A stretch of 64,000 nucleotides of DNA from Moniliella sp. 'wahieum' (lineage: Eukaryota > Basidiomycota > Moniliellomycetes > Moniliellales > Moniliellaceae), in the NCBI GenBank assembly GCA_003971905.1, contig RSEE01000048.1, positions 310,001-374,000 on the forward strand, given 5' to 3'. The notes beneath the pieces are model-generated. The model made no database searches, was not told where the DNA came from, and saw only the letters and a list, made by a program, of their open reading frames with translations. The translations under genes were made by a program, and so were the position numbers. Of the stretch, positions 24,851 through 35,456 are shown in pieces (within the stretch, counting starts at the first letter, position 1; each line of letters opens with the position of its first letter).

Positions 24851-25989
24851 ATGGCCGACCCCAGCAACCCTGCCGCCTCCGCGCTCCATGCGCCGCCCGC
24901 CTCGTACGGCGAGGCAGCGCCGCCCCTCAAGGGCATCCTCAAGAACGCCCACCACCGCCGCTCCAGCTCGGGCGGCGCGCTTCGCTCCGACGAACCTGCT
25001 GCGCCCACTGACCTCGCCGCCGATGCCAGTGCCGAGCAGCGCCCCGCCAACGTCGCGGCCGGTGCGGTTCCCTATCGCGACTCGGAGGGACGGTGCGTTT
25101 GGTTTTGGTTTTGTGTGTGTGCTGAATGTCTGCTGGCTGACGGGTAGGTCGCTCCCTGCTTATGCTTAGGTTGCAATGGGACGAGTCCAACTTGGCCTCC
25201 AACGACTATTGGAAAGAGAACACGGCGCCGCGCATGAAATTGACGAACCCAAGACGCCCTTTGTCCAAGGCGCTGCCGACACGGACGACCTTGACATTCC
25301 GCCGGTCGATGACGGTATGTCGTTCCTTCTTCTCCTTGGAACCGTTTCTGTCTGCGTTTCTGTTTCCGTTTCTGTTTCCGTTCCCGTTTCCTGACGCCTG
25401 CCACTGCCCGTGCCCAGATTTTGCGCTGGACAAACCGACCACCGTCGACTCGAGCAACGGCTCTCCCTCCCCCCACCTTACTCCGGCCGCCGAAGCCGAA
25501 CTGACGCGGATCAACACCGAAGCCAATGCGCTTGGGCCAGGCAGGGTCGCTGGAGCATGAACGCGAGGCGCGCAGTTCGTCCCAAGCCGGCAGCGACGCC
25601 GGTCGTTCTTCCGGTCTCCGAGCTTTAGCTTGCCAAATGGCCAGGTTACCGCCTCGGGGCGCCGTCGCAGCAGTGCCAGTAGCACTCCCCTGACCGGTCC
25701 CGATACCGCGGCGTTGCGTGCGAGCAATGGTGGTGGCAGCAGCAGTGCGCTCAGTTCCGAGTACGAAGACGAAGACGATGAGTCGGAGGAGGAGGCAGCT
25801 CCCATGTCGGTCGACGAACAGCGCAAGCACGCCGCGTTTGCTGCCAAGCGCAAAGGCCATTATGGTCACGAGGCCGATGCGCTCAAGTATGCGCGCCAGT
25901 TGATGGCCCAAGAGGAAGAAGAAGAAGAAGACGCGAAGCAACCGGGTCTGCCACCGCCCGTGCCGCCGGTTCCGCAGGCGTTCCAGTGA
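24851..25989 (+). CDS. GLC8: Protein phosphatase 1 regulatory inhibitor-2 homologue (GLC8)
   Basis: Intrinsically disordered PP1 modulator. All three PP1 contact motifs are visible: LKGILKN (near 24927-24947), LQWDESNLASN then MKIDEPKTPF (near 25171-25265), and AKRKGHYGHEADALKYARQL (near 25846-25905), followed by an acidic Glu/Asp run and a Pro-rich end. Introns: 25093-25169 (77 bp, GTGCGT donor) and 25315-25417 (103 bp, GTATGT donor, CTGACG branch). The TP of DEPKTPF corresponds to the kinase-regulated threonine of the family. An A lost from AAAA at 25237-25239 breaks the frame just before IDEPKTPF, and a second break lies near 25535-25625. Length of about 300 aa is within the fungal range. 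Assignment is secure. Confidence 0.9.
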
Positions 25990-26752
25990 ACCTGCACCTC
26001 ACCATCGCAACCGCTCTGACCCGCCCTCGTGGTTCGATCCCCCCCCCCCCATCCTCCGCGCCCTCCGTTGCAGCCCTTGATCCCCGTCGACCTCCATTCC
26101 CCCAGCCCGCCTGCCTTGCGTTTCCTCGCTCTACTTTGGCAACTTGCTATAGGCATTTGGATCCTGGAGAGGGGCACAGGAAGGATGGTGTGATCAGGTG
26201 CGGGACGCGGAAAGCTTGGCTTAGCTTGGTTATTCGATGAGATAGTTGGTCCCAATCCCTTGATCCTTAGGTGCCACTGTGGCTTTACGCCCCTCTCCCC
26301 TCGCTGTGCCCTGGTGCCAGAGAGCTATTCTCTTGTCCTCCTTGACCTGCTGCTTCGGGGGAACGCTCTTCTCCGCCGCTCTCAACTCCCACTATTCTGC
26401 GAGCCGCAGCACAGTCCCGAATCGAATTGAACTGCCTGTATTCTGAATCTCCTGACCGCCCAAGCAGCGGTTACTCCCTTGGTCGGTTGGTCGTGTGCGC
26501 GTGACTACCTAGTGGCGAGTGAGCCAGTGACTCGGGCCAGGGACGGATGCTGGACCCGCCTGGCTGCAAGGGAAGCGGGCGTGGGAGAGAGTAGGATTGG
26601 ACCCAAGCCGGTATGTAGAACGCGGTGGGGACTGCGGCGGGCGGCGTGGTCGAGCTTCCCCACTCGTATTCGGCCCCAGCCCCGCAGGGACACGAGGAAG
26701 GAGGACGTATCTTAGACCAAAGGGGGATAGCTGTGAGATCTGAGAGCTGAGT

Positions 26753-26764
26753 GCTGAGCTCAGC
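26753..26764. repeat. 12-bp palindrome GCTGAGCTCAGC, copy 3
   Basis: Third perfect copy. It is surrounded by further (A)GAGCTGAG half-units at 26743-26785. Confidence 0.7.
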
Positions 26765-27200
26765 GCTGTAAGCTGAGAGCTGAGAGGAAGGAGGGAGCGA
26801 GGCGGAGGCTGGACGGTGATGGGTGTTTCTTGAACGTATATTGTTGTCGCCGCATGCCGCGCGTTTGTCCTCTCTTGGACCCTCCTCTGAGAAGATACCT
26901 ACTACTACAGGTGTGCATATCTCTCCACTAGCTTGTTCGAACCCCTCTCTGGTCCAGGTGGGGCTCAAGGCCGAGAGACTGAGAGCTGTTGAGCTAGCTA
27001 GGAGTTCCGGTTTTCCCTCACCTGTTTTCCTCCTTGTCCCGCAGCTTAACCATTGATGGCGACTCGCTGCTTGATGTTCCTCTGTAGGCATTGATGGTTG
27101 CCACACCACCACCAGTGTGATTGCATTACCCTCGAGGACCATCAGGACTCCAGGTCTCATCAAGAGCTGTGACACTGGCGCCGGTGTATTGATGATCAAC

Positions 27201-27476
27201 TGTTAGACCGTAGATCTTTTACCTCAACGTAAGACCGGAGGAACCCAAGGATTTGGGTGTAGAACCGCTGGAAATGTAGAGCAGTGCAATCGCGGTGGTG
27301 GTGGTCGAGGTCTAGGCCTTGTGCCACACCTAGAGGAGACAGGGGTCCGAACAAAAGCCGGAGTATACACGTGGAGGCTCCGGAGGTCAAACAAGGGGCA
27401 AATGGTGATAAGACGCCTTTTGGTCTATGTACGGGACCGTGGTTACAACACTCAACTAGCAACTCCTCAACCAACA
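27201..27476 (-). mobile_element. Possible solo LTR (copia-like ends)
   Basis: On the minus strand the segment begins TGTTGGTTGAGGAG and ends CTACGGTCTAACA, i.e. TGTT...AACA termini, is 276 bp long, and lies in a gene-poor stretch with different base composition from its flanks. No clean 5-bp target duplication is seen (TCAAC before, TCTAA after). No second copy or element interior is present in the window. This is a suggestion only. Confidence 0.28.
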
Positions 27477-29287
27477 TCTAAGATCTATCTCACCACCACC
27501 GCCACTGCGTTTCTCCCCTTTTTCAGAGATTCACACACTCTGACCGTTTTTACTCGGGACCGTTTGGGATTCCTTTGGCCTTGCCCCTTCCAGCTTCCAG
27601 CTGCAAGCTTCACATACTTCACAACCACTTCAAGCTCGTCAAGCTCGTCAAGCTTCAAGCCAAGAGGAACTTCAAAAGTGACTGGTGACTAGGTGACTAT
27701 TGGTGACCGTAGGGACCGCAGGGACCGAAAAAGGTGAAATGCACTGCTCTGGGGGTATTCTTCTGATGGTATGGTTTTGGTTGGGGGTGTCGGGGTTGCC
27801 CCTGGAGTTTGGAATTGGCTAGGATGAACGTGATGTGAGTATTATTGAACGTTGAATAGCACACTTGCACACCTAATCGGGGCGATCTCGTGGCGGTGAT
27901 CATCAATCAGCGATCAGCCGCTCAGCCTCAATGCGGTGGAGTCGATGTATGTGAAGCACATGCAAGGATCTGTGATCGATGAGGCGATGTCGATGAGGCC
28001 TCTCGGTTGAGAATTGAGATGAGCGAGCGTTTTGCGGGCCAAAAGGATGAACCAATGTGGGTCCGACGGTCGATCTGGGGGCGGCACGGTGGTGGAGACT
28101 GAATCTGAGTGAGGCAAGTGATGAATAACTAACTGCGAGGGCTGTGAACATGTGAGGCCTGAGGCCCTTACAGCCGATTGCGATCGACAACTGGGAGGTG
28201 CGACGGAGCAGAGGTTCTGGCAAGAGGGGAGGTAGGTATAAATGGGGCCTGGTGGAGTGCGCAGGCGGGCACTATAACGCTACTACGTATTCGAAATAGA
28301 GTCAGTCTCTATAGTCACCTAGTCACACTCAGGAGGTAGTAACTACTAAGTAACTAGTAACCAGTTGTTGGGTAACCGGTAACCGGTAAACGGTAAACGT
28401 TAAATGCTAAGCGCTAATAAACGCTACATGCTAACGTGGTGGTGCATTTGCATCGTAGGCCACAGGCGTCGCAGGACATCGGGATCGGAGGCGCTGACGT
28501 TCGATGTACGTGTGCCACTTCCAATTGCCTCGAACGGTACATGGCGGACGGGGCGGCTGAGGAGGGAGGCGTGAGTGTGACTGGGATGCGTGAGGCATGG
28601 CTGATAGGGCTGTCACATGCTTGTCACCGTCACGCGCACAGGATGACACTGTGGCTCAGACACCAACAAACAAACAGGCAGTGCAGGTGTGCGCGGGGCC
28701 GCTGGCGATGGGGGCAGCACGCCGCACTGGGCACTGGACCCCCGCCCACCACGGTGCGATGCGCAATCCAACCTGCCCAATCCAACCCCGTCTCAGATCT
28801 CACTGCCCTGCGCTCTGCTCGCCGCACCAGCGCAGCCCCACCCGCCCCGGCCGTGTCAGAGCATGCGTGGGCGCTCCGCCGCTGATGCACGGGTGAGCAG
28901 CCCTTGCGCCGTCCACAGGCGTGACGGGGAGCGCTCAGTCGCCGTGCCCTCCTGCTGTCTCGCCCATGCGACACGCATGCACCAGGCGCTATCGTATATC
29001 ACCCACACAGTGCTGTGTCCGCCCTGCGCTCAGCTGCCCGGCAGTGAACCGCCCGTGCTGTGCTGCATGTGGCGCTCCCAAGCACACCAGATCCCCCTCT
29101 CCCCAACCGCCGGCGGCCGCCTGCGGGCACCTCAGCTGTCTGCCTCGTCTCCCTCTCCCGGCCTCCCCACGCCGCCCATCGCAATCTGCAAATCATACTT
29201 CTGCCCGCCCCCACCCCCACCCCCACCCGCCTCTCCCTCTCATCGCCCCCGCCCCAGTGTCCCTTGCCGCCTGCTCCTCCCGCCGCC

Positions 29288-30192
29288 ATGCTCGCCGACC
29301 CCACCTTCCCCTCGGCCCTTCCGCCCGCCACCAACGCCCTCGGCCTCCTGTTCGATGCGGCCCCTTCCTGCCACCCCTCTCCCGCCTCTCCGCCTCTCCC
29401 CCCATGTTCTCCCACTTTCCCCCCGCTTACGTCCCGTGTCTTTCCTCCTCCAATCGCCCCCACCTCCCGCACCATCATCGCCACCCGTACCCACCGCACC
29501 CGCACCATCATCAGCAGCCCGTCGCCCATCCCCACGGCGTTTTCCCTTGCCGGGCTTTCTGCTGGTCAATGGGGCGGTCGCGCTCGCAAACAGCCTCCAG
29601 CCCCATTGGCCCTCCGCTTCCCGTCCGGCAGCCAACCATGCCTGCTGAAGACGATTGGGAACCGCTGCCCGTCACCCCAATCAGTGCCACTCGCCGTGGG
29701 CGTGCGTCCTTGGCTGTGCCTGACACGGCAAGCCAGCTCACTTCCATCCCGGGTTCCGACCGCCCAGTGGCGCACGTGTCCCACCCCATCATGTCCTCCA
29801 CGGACTCGGGCTTCTTTGACGAAACGTCCAGCGTCCCCAGCTCTAGCAGTCGCACCACCTCGTTTTCCGCACCATTGTCGGCTCTCTCGATCTCGACGGA
29901 CCGCACCACCCCACCTGCTTCAGCCCAGTCGGGGTGCTTTGACCCCTTCTCGGCCCACAAGACGGTGTCTAGTTTCCCCTTCCCCTTGTTGCCGGGGCAG
30001 AATGGCCCGTGGCACTGGACGCATCCACGGCACCAGCCCCACGCTGCCCCAGCGGGGCCGCCCAACGGCCGCGTGCTCACCCACCACGCTACTCACCCGG
30101 CATTGAAGACCAAGTTTATCCTCACCGAGTCGGACGCGCCTCGGCGCATGCGATTGGTCTCCGACCCCGCTTGTGGCCGGTTGGAAAAGTGA
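29288..30192 (+). CDS. Hypothetical Ser/Pro/Thr-rich protein
   Basis: No family recognised. ATG at 29288 begins MLADPTFPSALPPATNALGL. After one presumed base loss near 29400 the frame is uninterrupted to TGA at 30190, passing His/Pro-rich text (about 29440-29530), then DDWEPLPVTPISATRRGRAS, a Ser-rich stretch with SSTDSGFFDETSSVPSSSS (near 29795-29850), and ending KTKFILTESDAPRRMRLVSD...GRLEK. About 300 aa, predicted disordered, no membrane segment. The acidic-hydrophobic SGFFDE and multiple SP/TP sites suggest a phosphoregulated disordered protein, but this is inference. The 3' half is the more convincing coding part. It is an isolated gene between two gene-poor stretches. Confidence 0.55.
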
Positions 30193-33100
30193 GGAGCTAC
30201 CGACGGTCCCCCCGTATACTTTCTCCTCTATGTTGCTTCGTCTCCCGCGGTTCTCCTCTCTCGTCGGCGTCTCGACCAGGGTCAATTCACCGTCTGCCCT
30301 GTTTCCTGGTCGCGGATTTGATACCTACATGGCCTACACACAACATGCCTGATACCTTTCCGCACCCCTCCACCCTCTTTCTTGCGCCCACACGTACCCA
30401 CCTTTTTGGAAACGGGTCACGTTCGTTAGCGTTTCGCACGTCTCTTCCCCATCTCTGCCTCCCTCTTGGGGACCGTTACCTCTCTCTGTCTCTCCCTCTG
30501 CCGTCCCGCCCGCTTCGTTTTGCCTCGTCTGTGATCTCTCCTGCCTCCTTCCCCTCCGGCGCATGTGCCCGCAACTATAGTATGCTTTTCTTCTCCTCTC
30601 TATATGCTCCTCTTATCCTGTACCCCACATCCCCCACGTGGGAGTGGCGCCCTGCCCCACAGTGCGTAGGTGCGGTATGGTACGCATTGGGGGTATACTC
30701 TGCTGCACAGTAAATAGCTGCCCTGGTCATACCTGTACAGTCTTGCCTATTGCCTCGCTCTCATTCTCTTGCTTTAACCCCGCGCCCGGTACGGCGTCTG
30801 CGTAGATAGGTGCCCCACCCGCGGTCCTGCAGCCATACCCCGTGGCGATCTGCTCTTCGATCTGCGATAGCACGACTGTTCGTTGCAATGGAACGCGCAA
30901 GCCGGACCGGCCGTTTCAAGCATCGAGCTTTGAGTCCCTGTGACATGTGGTTAGTGACTAGTGACTAGTGAGGACTGAGGACTGAGTACAGCAGTGGCAC
31001 ACAGCATGGCTGTGTTAAGCGCACGTTAAGCACGCAAATGGCAGGTGTGCCCAGCAGAACAATGAAGGAAGACACTATATCTTTAAGACCAAGCGCTAAA
31101 CTGCGGATTGAATGGTTCAACAAGGTATTATTATAAGCCAGCCAGGCCCCAGGTTGCATGGGCTCCCCACGCCTCCACCCACATCTGTTTGTGCTAGCAG
31201 GGCCCGCTGCCATATGCGTTTCACGTGGGTCTCTCGCCCCGCCCCCCCTTCCCCTGAGCACCTGAGCAGGTCCGCCGCACTACTAGTCAGTACCTGCGCC
31301 AGGCGCGATCGAGCATTGCGACGGTGAGCTTGGAGGGGTCGCCGCACAGGCTATGCTACTTGCAACGGTGCAACAGGTGTGGAACCCATTTCATGCGCGC
31401 GTTGGCAAGCTCGCCACCTACCTTGAGCTCCCCAAATCGGGTCATGGTTCATGCCTCTGGTAACCGGTAACCGGTAGCCTCGCGAAGTAAAAGTACACAG
31501 CTTCGCCGGATTTTCGTGCAGCGCTGTCCACCGTAATGTCATTGGCACCATCAGCGCATCAGCATGCTTTAGCGCCACCAGCACTCACTAGTAGCGCTGT
31601 AGTGTCGGTGCTGCTTCTGGTAAGATTGGAACAGTGATTTGGATGGTCGAAGCCAATAAGTAACCTTTGTTGTTGCCACATGTCATGCATGTCACCAGGC
31701 TTCCAGCACGGCCCGACAGCTCCTCACTACTCAGACTCAGTGCTCAACACGTGCAACATGAATCAACGCTGCTACAGTAGAAGTGAGCGTGAGTGGGTAG
31801 AACATGCCACAAGCAAGAGGTGCATTCATAGTCTGCAACTCGCTCTCGACTCGTAACACGTAATTTATCAGTTTGCTCTCGTCTTCCGTTATTGCATCTT
31901 TTTTCACTAGTAGAGAGGAGATATGAGAGGGTTGAGTGTCACACCCATCTTCAGTTGGCCCTTACCTCCCCCTTGGGGTCGAAAAGCAGTGTTGATGGTT
32001 CTTGCCTTCTACTAATAACTGGCATGTAGCCCGCACTAGCAGCTGGCCCCGTCTGTCTTGGGTCGGAATGAAACGGCGAATGCGAGAGTGAAGGAATCAG
32101 TACGAAACACTTTTTTGTCACTGAGTCGTTTACGCACCAGTACACACTGAGAGGGGATTGGCAACCTCGCGTTTGGGTGCTTGAGCTCGGCGGGGAGTGC
32201 CTGATGAGGCGTCAAAAAAGAAGGTACAGGCGTGCCAATGTTGGTTTACACAGACCGTGTTACGATGCCGATATTTCGCGCCCGATCCACGGGCAACCCG
32301 AGCACCGTTAGTCGAGGACCCAGGGGATGGGCGAACTATACAAAAGTGAACTAAAACGCCAAGTGAGATCGGTCACAAGCCCACGGCCTAGGCCGATGGG
32401 AGCTTCCGATCTTCCCTCGCGCTCGAAGCACCGCAAGGGCCTTTTCCACTGTGACACAAGGGCCTAAAAGCCACCTAACGAAAGACCAAGGGGGTCTACG
32501 GATACATACCGAAGAAAAATGTAAGACATGGAGAAATGCAATAACATCTTCATTCGATATAACTGTCTCTCTCCTTTGGATGAGCTTCCCCCTCAATACA
32601 CGATGACAGTCGAGTTGATCAAAGGGACGGTTTCAGGAAAAGGCTAAGCATCTGCCAAAAAAAGAGGGGGTTAGGGATTCGTCCATGAGATCTACATTTG
32701 ATGTCTTATATGGCACGTTGCTGTGAACACAGAAGCTTCGCACGGTCCAACTGGCTGAAGATACGTCCAGATCCCAGGGAGAAGAAGAATGCACTGGTAC
32801 TAGGGAAGTGAAAGGCAGTGATAGTAGTGGACATCGATTGCGGGCAAGCGCGATGCAAGTGAAAGCGCAGGGGAGATGGTGAGAAAAGTGAGGAACGAGC
32901 TTCAACCAGATGAAGAGAAAAGATGAGGATCTCGTTGGGCTTCAAAGCAAATCAGGAAGCGTCAGCAGGTGGAAGGAGTAACAGTTTCAAAGCTCTGGGC
33001 AAGGAAGGAGTTCGATCCATCAGAGCCACATTGCCCATCGGCATCCCCACGCTGGCGACCCTTTCGATCAATGTTCACGTAAACCATGGACTTTTGGTGA

Positions 33101-33257
33101 GGGTGCCACGGCATGACACGTACACGCACCCAAGTATACACACGTTTCATCAGTTTTCCTAGAATCCCTCCCCCCCCCCCCCCCCCGATAGCTCACGTCG
33201 AAGGAGAACGAGTGCATTGGTCGGACTGCCCAACGTCCAATCTGAGTCCGACAAGGG
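30193..33257. other. Gene-poor region
   Basis: 3 kb without recognisable coding sequence. 30200-30720 is a pyrimidine-rich 3' flank. 30950-33160 is AT-richer and stop-rich. A run of 17 C lies at 33170-33186, immediately beyond the 3' end of the OHCU decarboxylase gene. No tRNA or repeat array is seen. Confidence 0.55.
33170..33186. repeat. Poly(C)17 tract
   Basis: Homopolymer C run in the 3' flank of the OHCU decarboxylase gene. Its true length is uncertain given the homopolymer errors elsewhere in this window. Confidence 0.8.
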
Positions 33258-34004
33258 CTACAGCTTACTCCCATTTTCTTCCACTTGGGCTTGCATCTTC
33301 GCTGCACGGTCGAGGGCGATACGCCACAAGGCATCGTATCCCCGCTCCAACTCTGCAAACCAGCCTGGCGATCCTTCCGGAACGACCAAGTGGGGGGGGA
33401 ATGCAGCGACCGAAACCGTGGGTGCGACCACCTCGGGGCCGAGAAGCTCTTGCAGCTCGTCCGCTACCACGGACCGAGATCTACCGGCAACATGGGTGAC
33501 AAAGGCCAGCCCGGGAAACCGACGCTCGTACAGATCGTTGAGGCGCTCGAGACCTGCGTGCATCAAACAACAGCTCTTTGATCAGCGGGGGTTCGTCGAT
33601 GGTGCAAGCATTGGGTACAAGTGCCTGCTGAATTCAGACAAGGGGACGTACGCGCTAAAGTAGCTGGATCTGCGCCCCCACCACGCAGCTGCTCCTTCCG
33701 ACTCTCTTCACTGATGTTAGACGTGGCGGTGAGGGGGCACCGATCCGCGGGTGACCGCCGACGAGTGTTTTCAACTGATCGAGGGGCCATCGGGGCTCAT
33801 CAACACACTTGCGCGCAACATGGAGCAGGTCAGCAATGTGGTGGGATGGGCGTGGGTGCGCTCCAACGCTTCGTGTGTCTGGCTGGCCAACTTGGGCAAC
33901 AGTGAAGCAGGGCACTCGAGCAGTCGCTTCAGCACTGGCTCCAACGCTTCTGCTGGCAGTTGATCCAAGGACGCGGGCGAGGGAGGTTGCCAGTCCGAAC
34001 TCAT
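33258..34004 (-). CDS. OHCU decarboxylase-like protein (ureide pathway, URAD family)
   Basis: 2-oxo-4-hydroxy-4-carboxy-5-ureidoimidazoline decarboxylase family, which makes S-allantoin after uricase and HIU hydrolase. On the minus strand: MSSDWQPPSPASLDQLPAEA start, an ALxxLLECPASLLPKLAS helix, the catalytic HPRIGAP motif (near 33735-33755), SEESRKEQL (S-x-E-x-x-x-E-Q, the substrate-site segment, near 33690-33715), and GLAFVTHVAGRSRSVVADEL (FVT...GRSR, near 33445-33505). It ends QVEENGSKL before the stop at 33258. About 245 aa, longer than the ~170-aa animal/bacterial enzymes, with an insert before the last helices. Broken in at least three places by one-base losses. No other purine-degradation gene is nearby. 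Confidence 0.85.
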
Positions 34005-34357
34005 GGGGGAGGCTGGCTAGCAATGGAGGGATCGAGGCGAAGATGCAGGGAGAAGAAGGAAGATTTAAGGCAGAAGTAAGATAGGTGCGTGCGAACGGCG
34101 GCTCGGATCCTGTTCCGATATCCCTGACTGTGACCGGCCCGAGCCTGAGGTGTGACTGGCTGACCCCTCTGATATCGCCCGCTAGACGGGGCACAAGGGC
34201 GGAAGCGGAATTGGTGAGATGCGAGGTGCAATTTTTTTTTTGGTCGCCGCTGTTTTGCTGCTTGGCCGCAACCTTTGAGGTTAACCGACCCTCTGACTGT
34301 TCGTTTACGCCCACCTGTTCCCCCCTCTTCAATCGTTGTACCCACCAACTTATCGTG
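34005..34357. other. Divergent promoter, OHCU decarboxylase / BUD20
   Basis: Includes CAATTTTTTTTTTGGTC at 34229-34245. Short pyrimidine-rich leader before BUD20. No coding signal. Confidence 0.55.
34229..34245 (+). promoter_or_regulatory. Shared 17-mer, BUD20 promoter copy
   Basis: CAATTTTTTTTTTGGTC, about 115 bp upstream of the BUD20 ATG. An exact copy lies upstream of the next gene (35303-35319). The T10 core is a typical nucleosome-excluding promoter tract; the flanking CAA/GGTC identity is the unusual part. Confidence 0.55.
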
Positions 34358-34854
34358 ATGGCCGGTCCTCAACGGAGGAAACGTATGAACAATGGCGACC
34401 GCTGTACGTTTCCTACCTTTTCTGTTGGTATTGCGACATACCTCTGACACCTTTTTCTCCCGCAGCCGTCTCCCGCGCCGCCCGCACCCGTCGCCGCCAC
34501 CTGGATGGGGACCAGATCCAGAGCACGCTGCGCGACCCGTCCAAACTCGACAAGGCCCTGAATCCCCGCGAGTTTGATATGGATGTGAAGGGTTTGGGGC
34601 TGTTCTACTGTGTGCACTGCGACCGCCACTTCCCTTCGGAGGTGCACCGTGCTGCGCACCTCAAGTCCAAGCTGCATAAGCGCAAGGCCAAGAAGCTTGA
34701 GACCGAGGAGGCCTACACGGTCGAGGAGGCCAATCGCGCTGCTGGCATGGGCACTGACAACACCCAAAGGAGCAGTGCAGGCTTCACTTTGGCAGGCGCC
34801 ATGGCCAAGGCCAAGGGCACGACGGTTGACGTGGACACGGCAATGAAGGCGTAA
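34358..34854 (+). CDS. BUD20: Bud20/ZNF593-type zinc-finger pre-60S shuttling factor
   Basis: C2H2 zinc-finger protein that joins nuclear pre-60S particles and assists their export. Exon 1 (34358-34403) encodes MAGPQRRKRMNNGDR. An intron (34404-34465, 62 bp, GTACGT donor, CTCTGAC branch) precedes SVSRAARTRRRHLDGDQIQ, the conserved TRRRHxDxDQI signature. Zinc finger: YCVHCDRHFPSEVHRAAHLK then SKLHKRK (C-x2-C...H-x5-H, near 34607-34682), then KKLETEEAYTVEEANRAAGMG, also conserved. About 143 aa; this gene has no internal frame break and serves as a reference for good sequence. It is followed in the same direction by the importin KAP123. Confidence 0.92.
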
Positions 34855-35153
34855 TAGTGGGCGTGGCTGTCGCGCCTAGCTTGCTCGCTGCGGCTATCCA
34901 TATCCTGTTTGTACACTATGCATATCTCGTCAGATCATCGACGTTGGAACTCTGGGAGGCAGGCAAGCCTTGGGAAGTTGGGGACGAGAGCGGGAGAGCT
35001 GCTCGGGCGGGACAAAGGAGAACAAATGGGCGGGCAAGTGGTCATCAGATCTTGCAGGAGTTTCCTGCGGCCCCACTGGGTGTTGGGACCCGGAGAGAGT
35101 GGTGCTGCGGGCTTGGTGGCGGATGCGCCGGAGTCTCAATGATTAATCATCCA

Positions 35154-35167
35154 TCAACCCTAGCTAG
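35154..35167. promoter_or_regulatory. Telobox-like AACCCTAG element (KAP123 promoter)
   Basis: TCAACCCTAGCTAG, about 290 bp upstream of the ATG. Confidence 0.5.
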
Positions 35168-35302
35168 TCCAAACTGCTGCCGGGCGTCCAGGGCTTGGAG
35201 TGCACGAGGAGGCATGGCGGCAGTGTGTGTTGCGGCAGGTGGGCTGGCAGCGCGTGTCGCCGTGGGGCAGCAGGACTGGCGCTGTGCTGGCCGGCAGGAT
35301 CT

Positions 35303-35319
35303 CAATTTTTTTTTTGGTC
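35303..35319 (+). promoter_or_regulatory. Shared 17-mer, KAP123 promoter copy
   Basis: CAATTTTTTTTTTGGTC, identical to 34229-34245, about 138 bp upstream of the KAP123 ATG. Confidence 0.55.
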
Positions 35320-35456
35320 TGAGCGCTGCGACGAAAGGCGCGCACGAGTCCAACACCTTCTCTCCCTGCTATCACGACCCGACGGGAGCATCTTTGCTGC
35401 ACGAACCCGCCCACCCGATACCCCTCACATTTATCCCTTCTTCCCTTCTGTCCGCT

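Larger units (their letters stand above)
25990..29287. other. Gene-poor region
   Basis: 3.3 kb without a convincing gene. 26470-26760 is GC-rich with a third GCTGAGCTCAGC palindrome (26753-26764). 27000-28450 is AT-richer, contains a possible solo LTR (27201-27476) and ends in short direct repeats of the type GGTAACCGGTAACCGGTAAA (28371-28390). 28680-29287 is GC-rich with open low-complexity frames leading into the next gene's 5' side. Confidence 0.55.
34855..35456. other. KAP123 promoter region
   Basis: Contains the telobox-like TCAACCCTAGCTAG (35154-35167) and the second exact copy of CAATTTTTTTTTTGGTC (35303-35319), then a pyrimidine-rich leader. Confidence 0.55.

Noticed and set aside
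26025-26045. tRNA B-box-like GTGGTTCGATCCCCC
   Set aside because: No A-box at the right distance upstream and no cloverleaf can be formed; it lies in the GLC8 3' flank.
28689-29648. 319-codon open frame upstream of and overlapping the Ser/Pro-rich orphan
   Set aside because: Poly-Pro/Ser composition and simultaneous openness of other frames point to GC-rich chance; the MLADPTF frame with downstream continuity is the better model.
31937-32000. TGTCACACCC as a gypsy-type LTR end
   Set aside because: The motif is present but no partner end or internal element sequence is recognisable.
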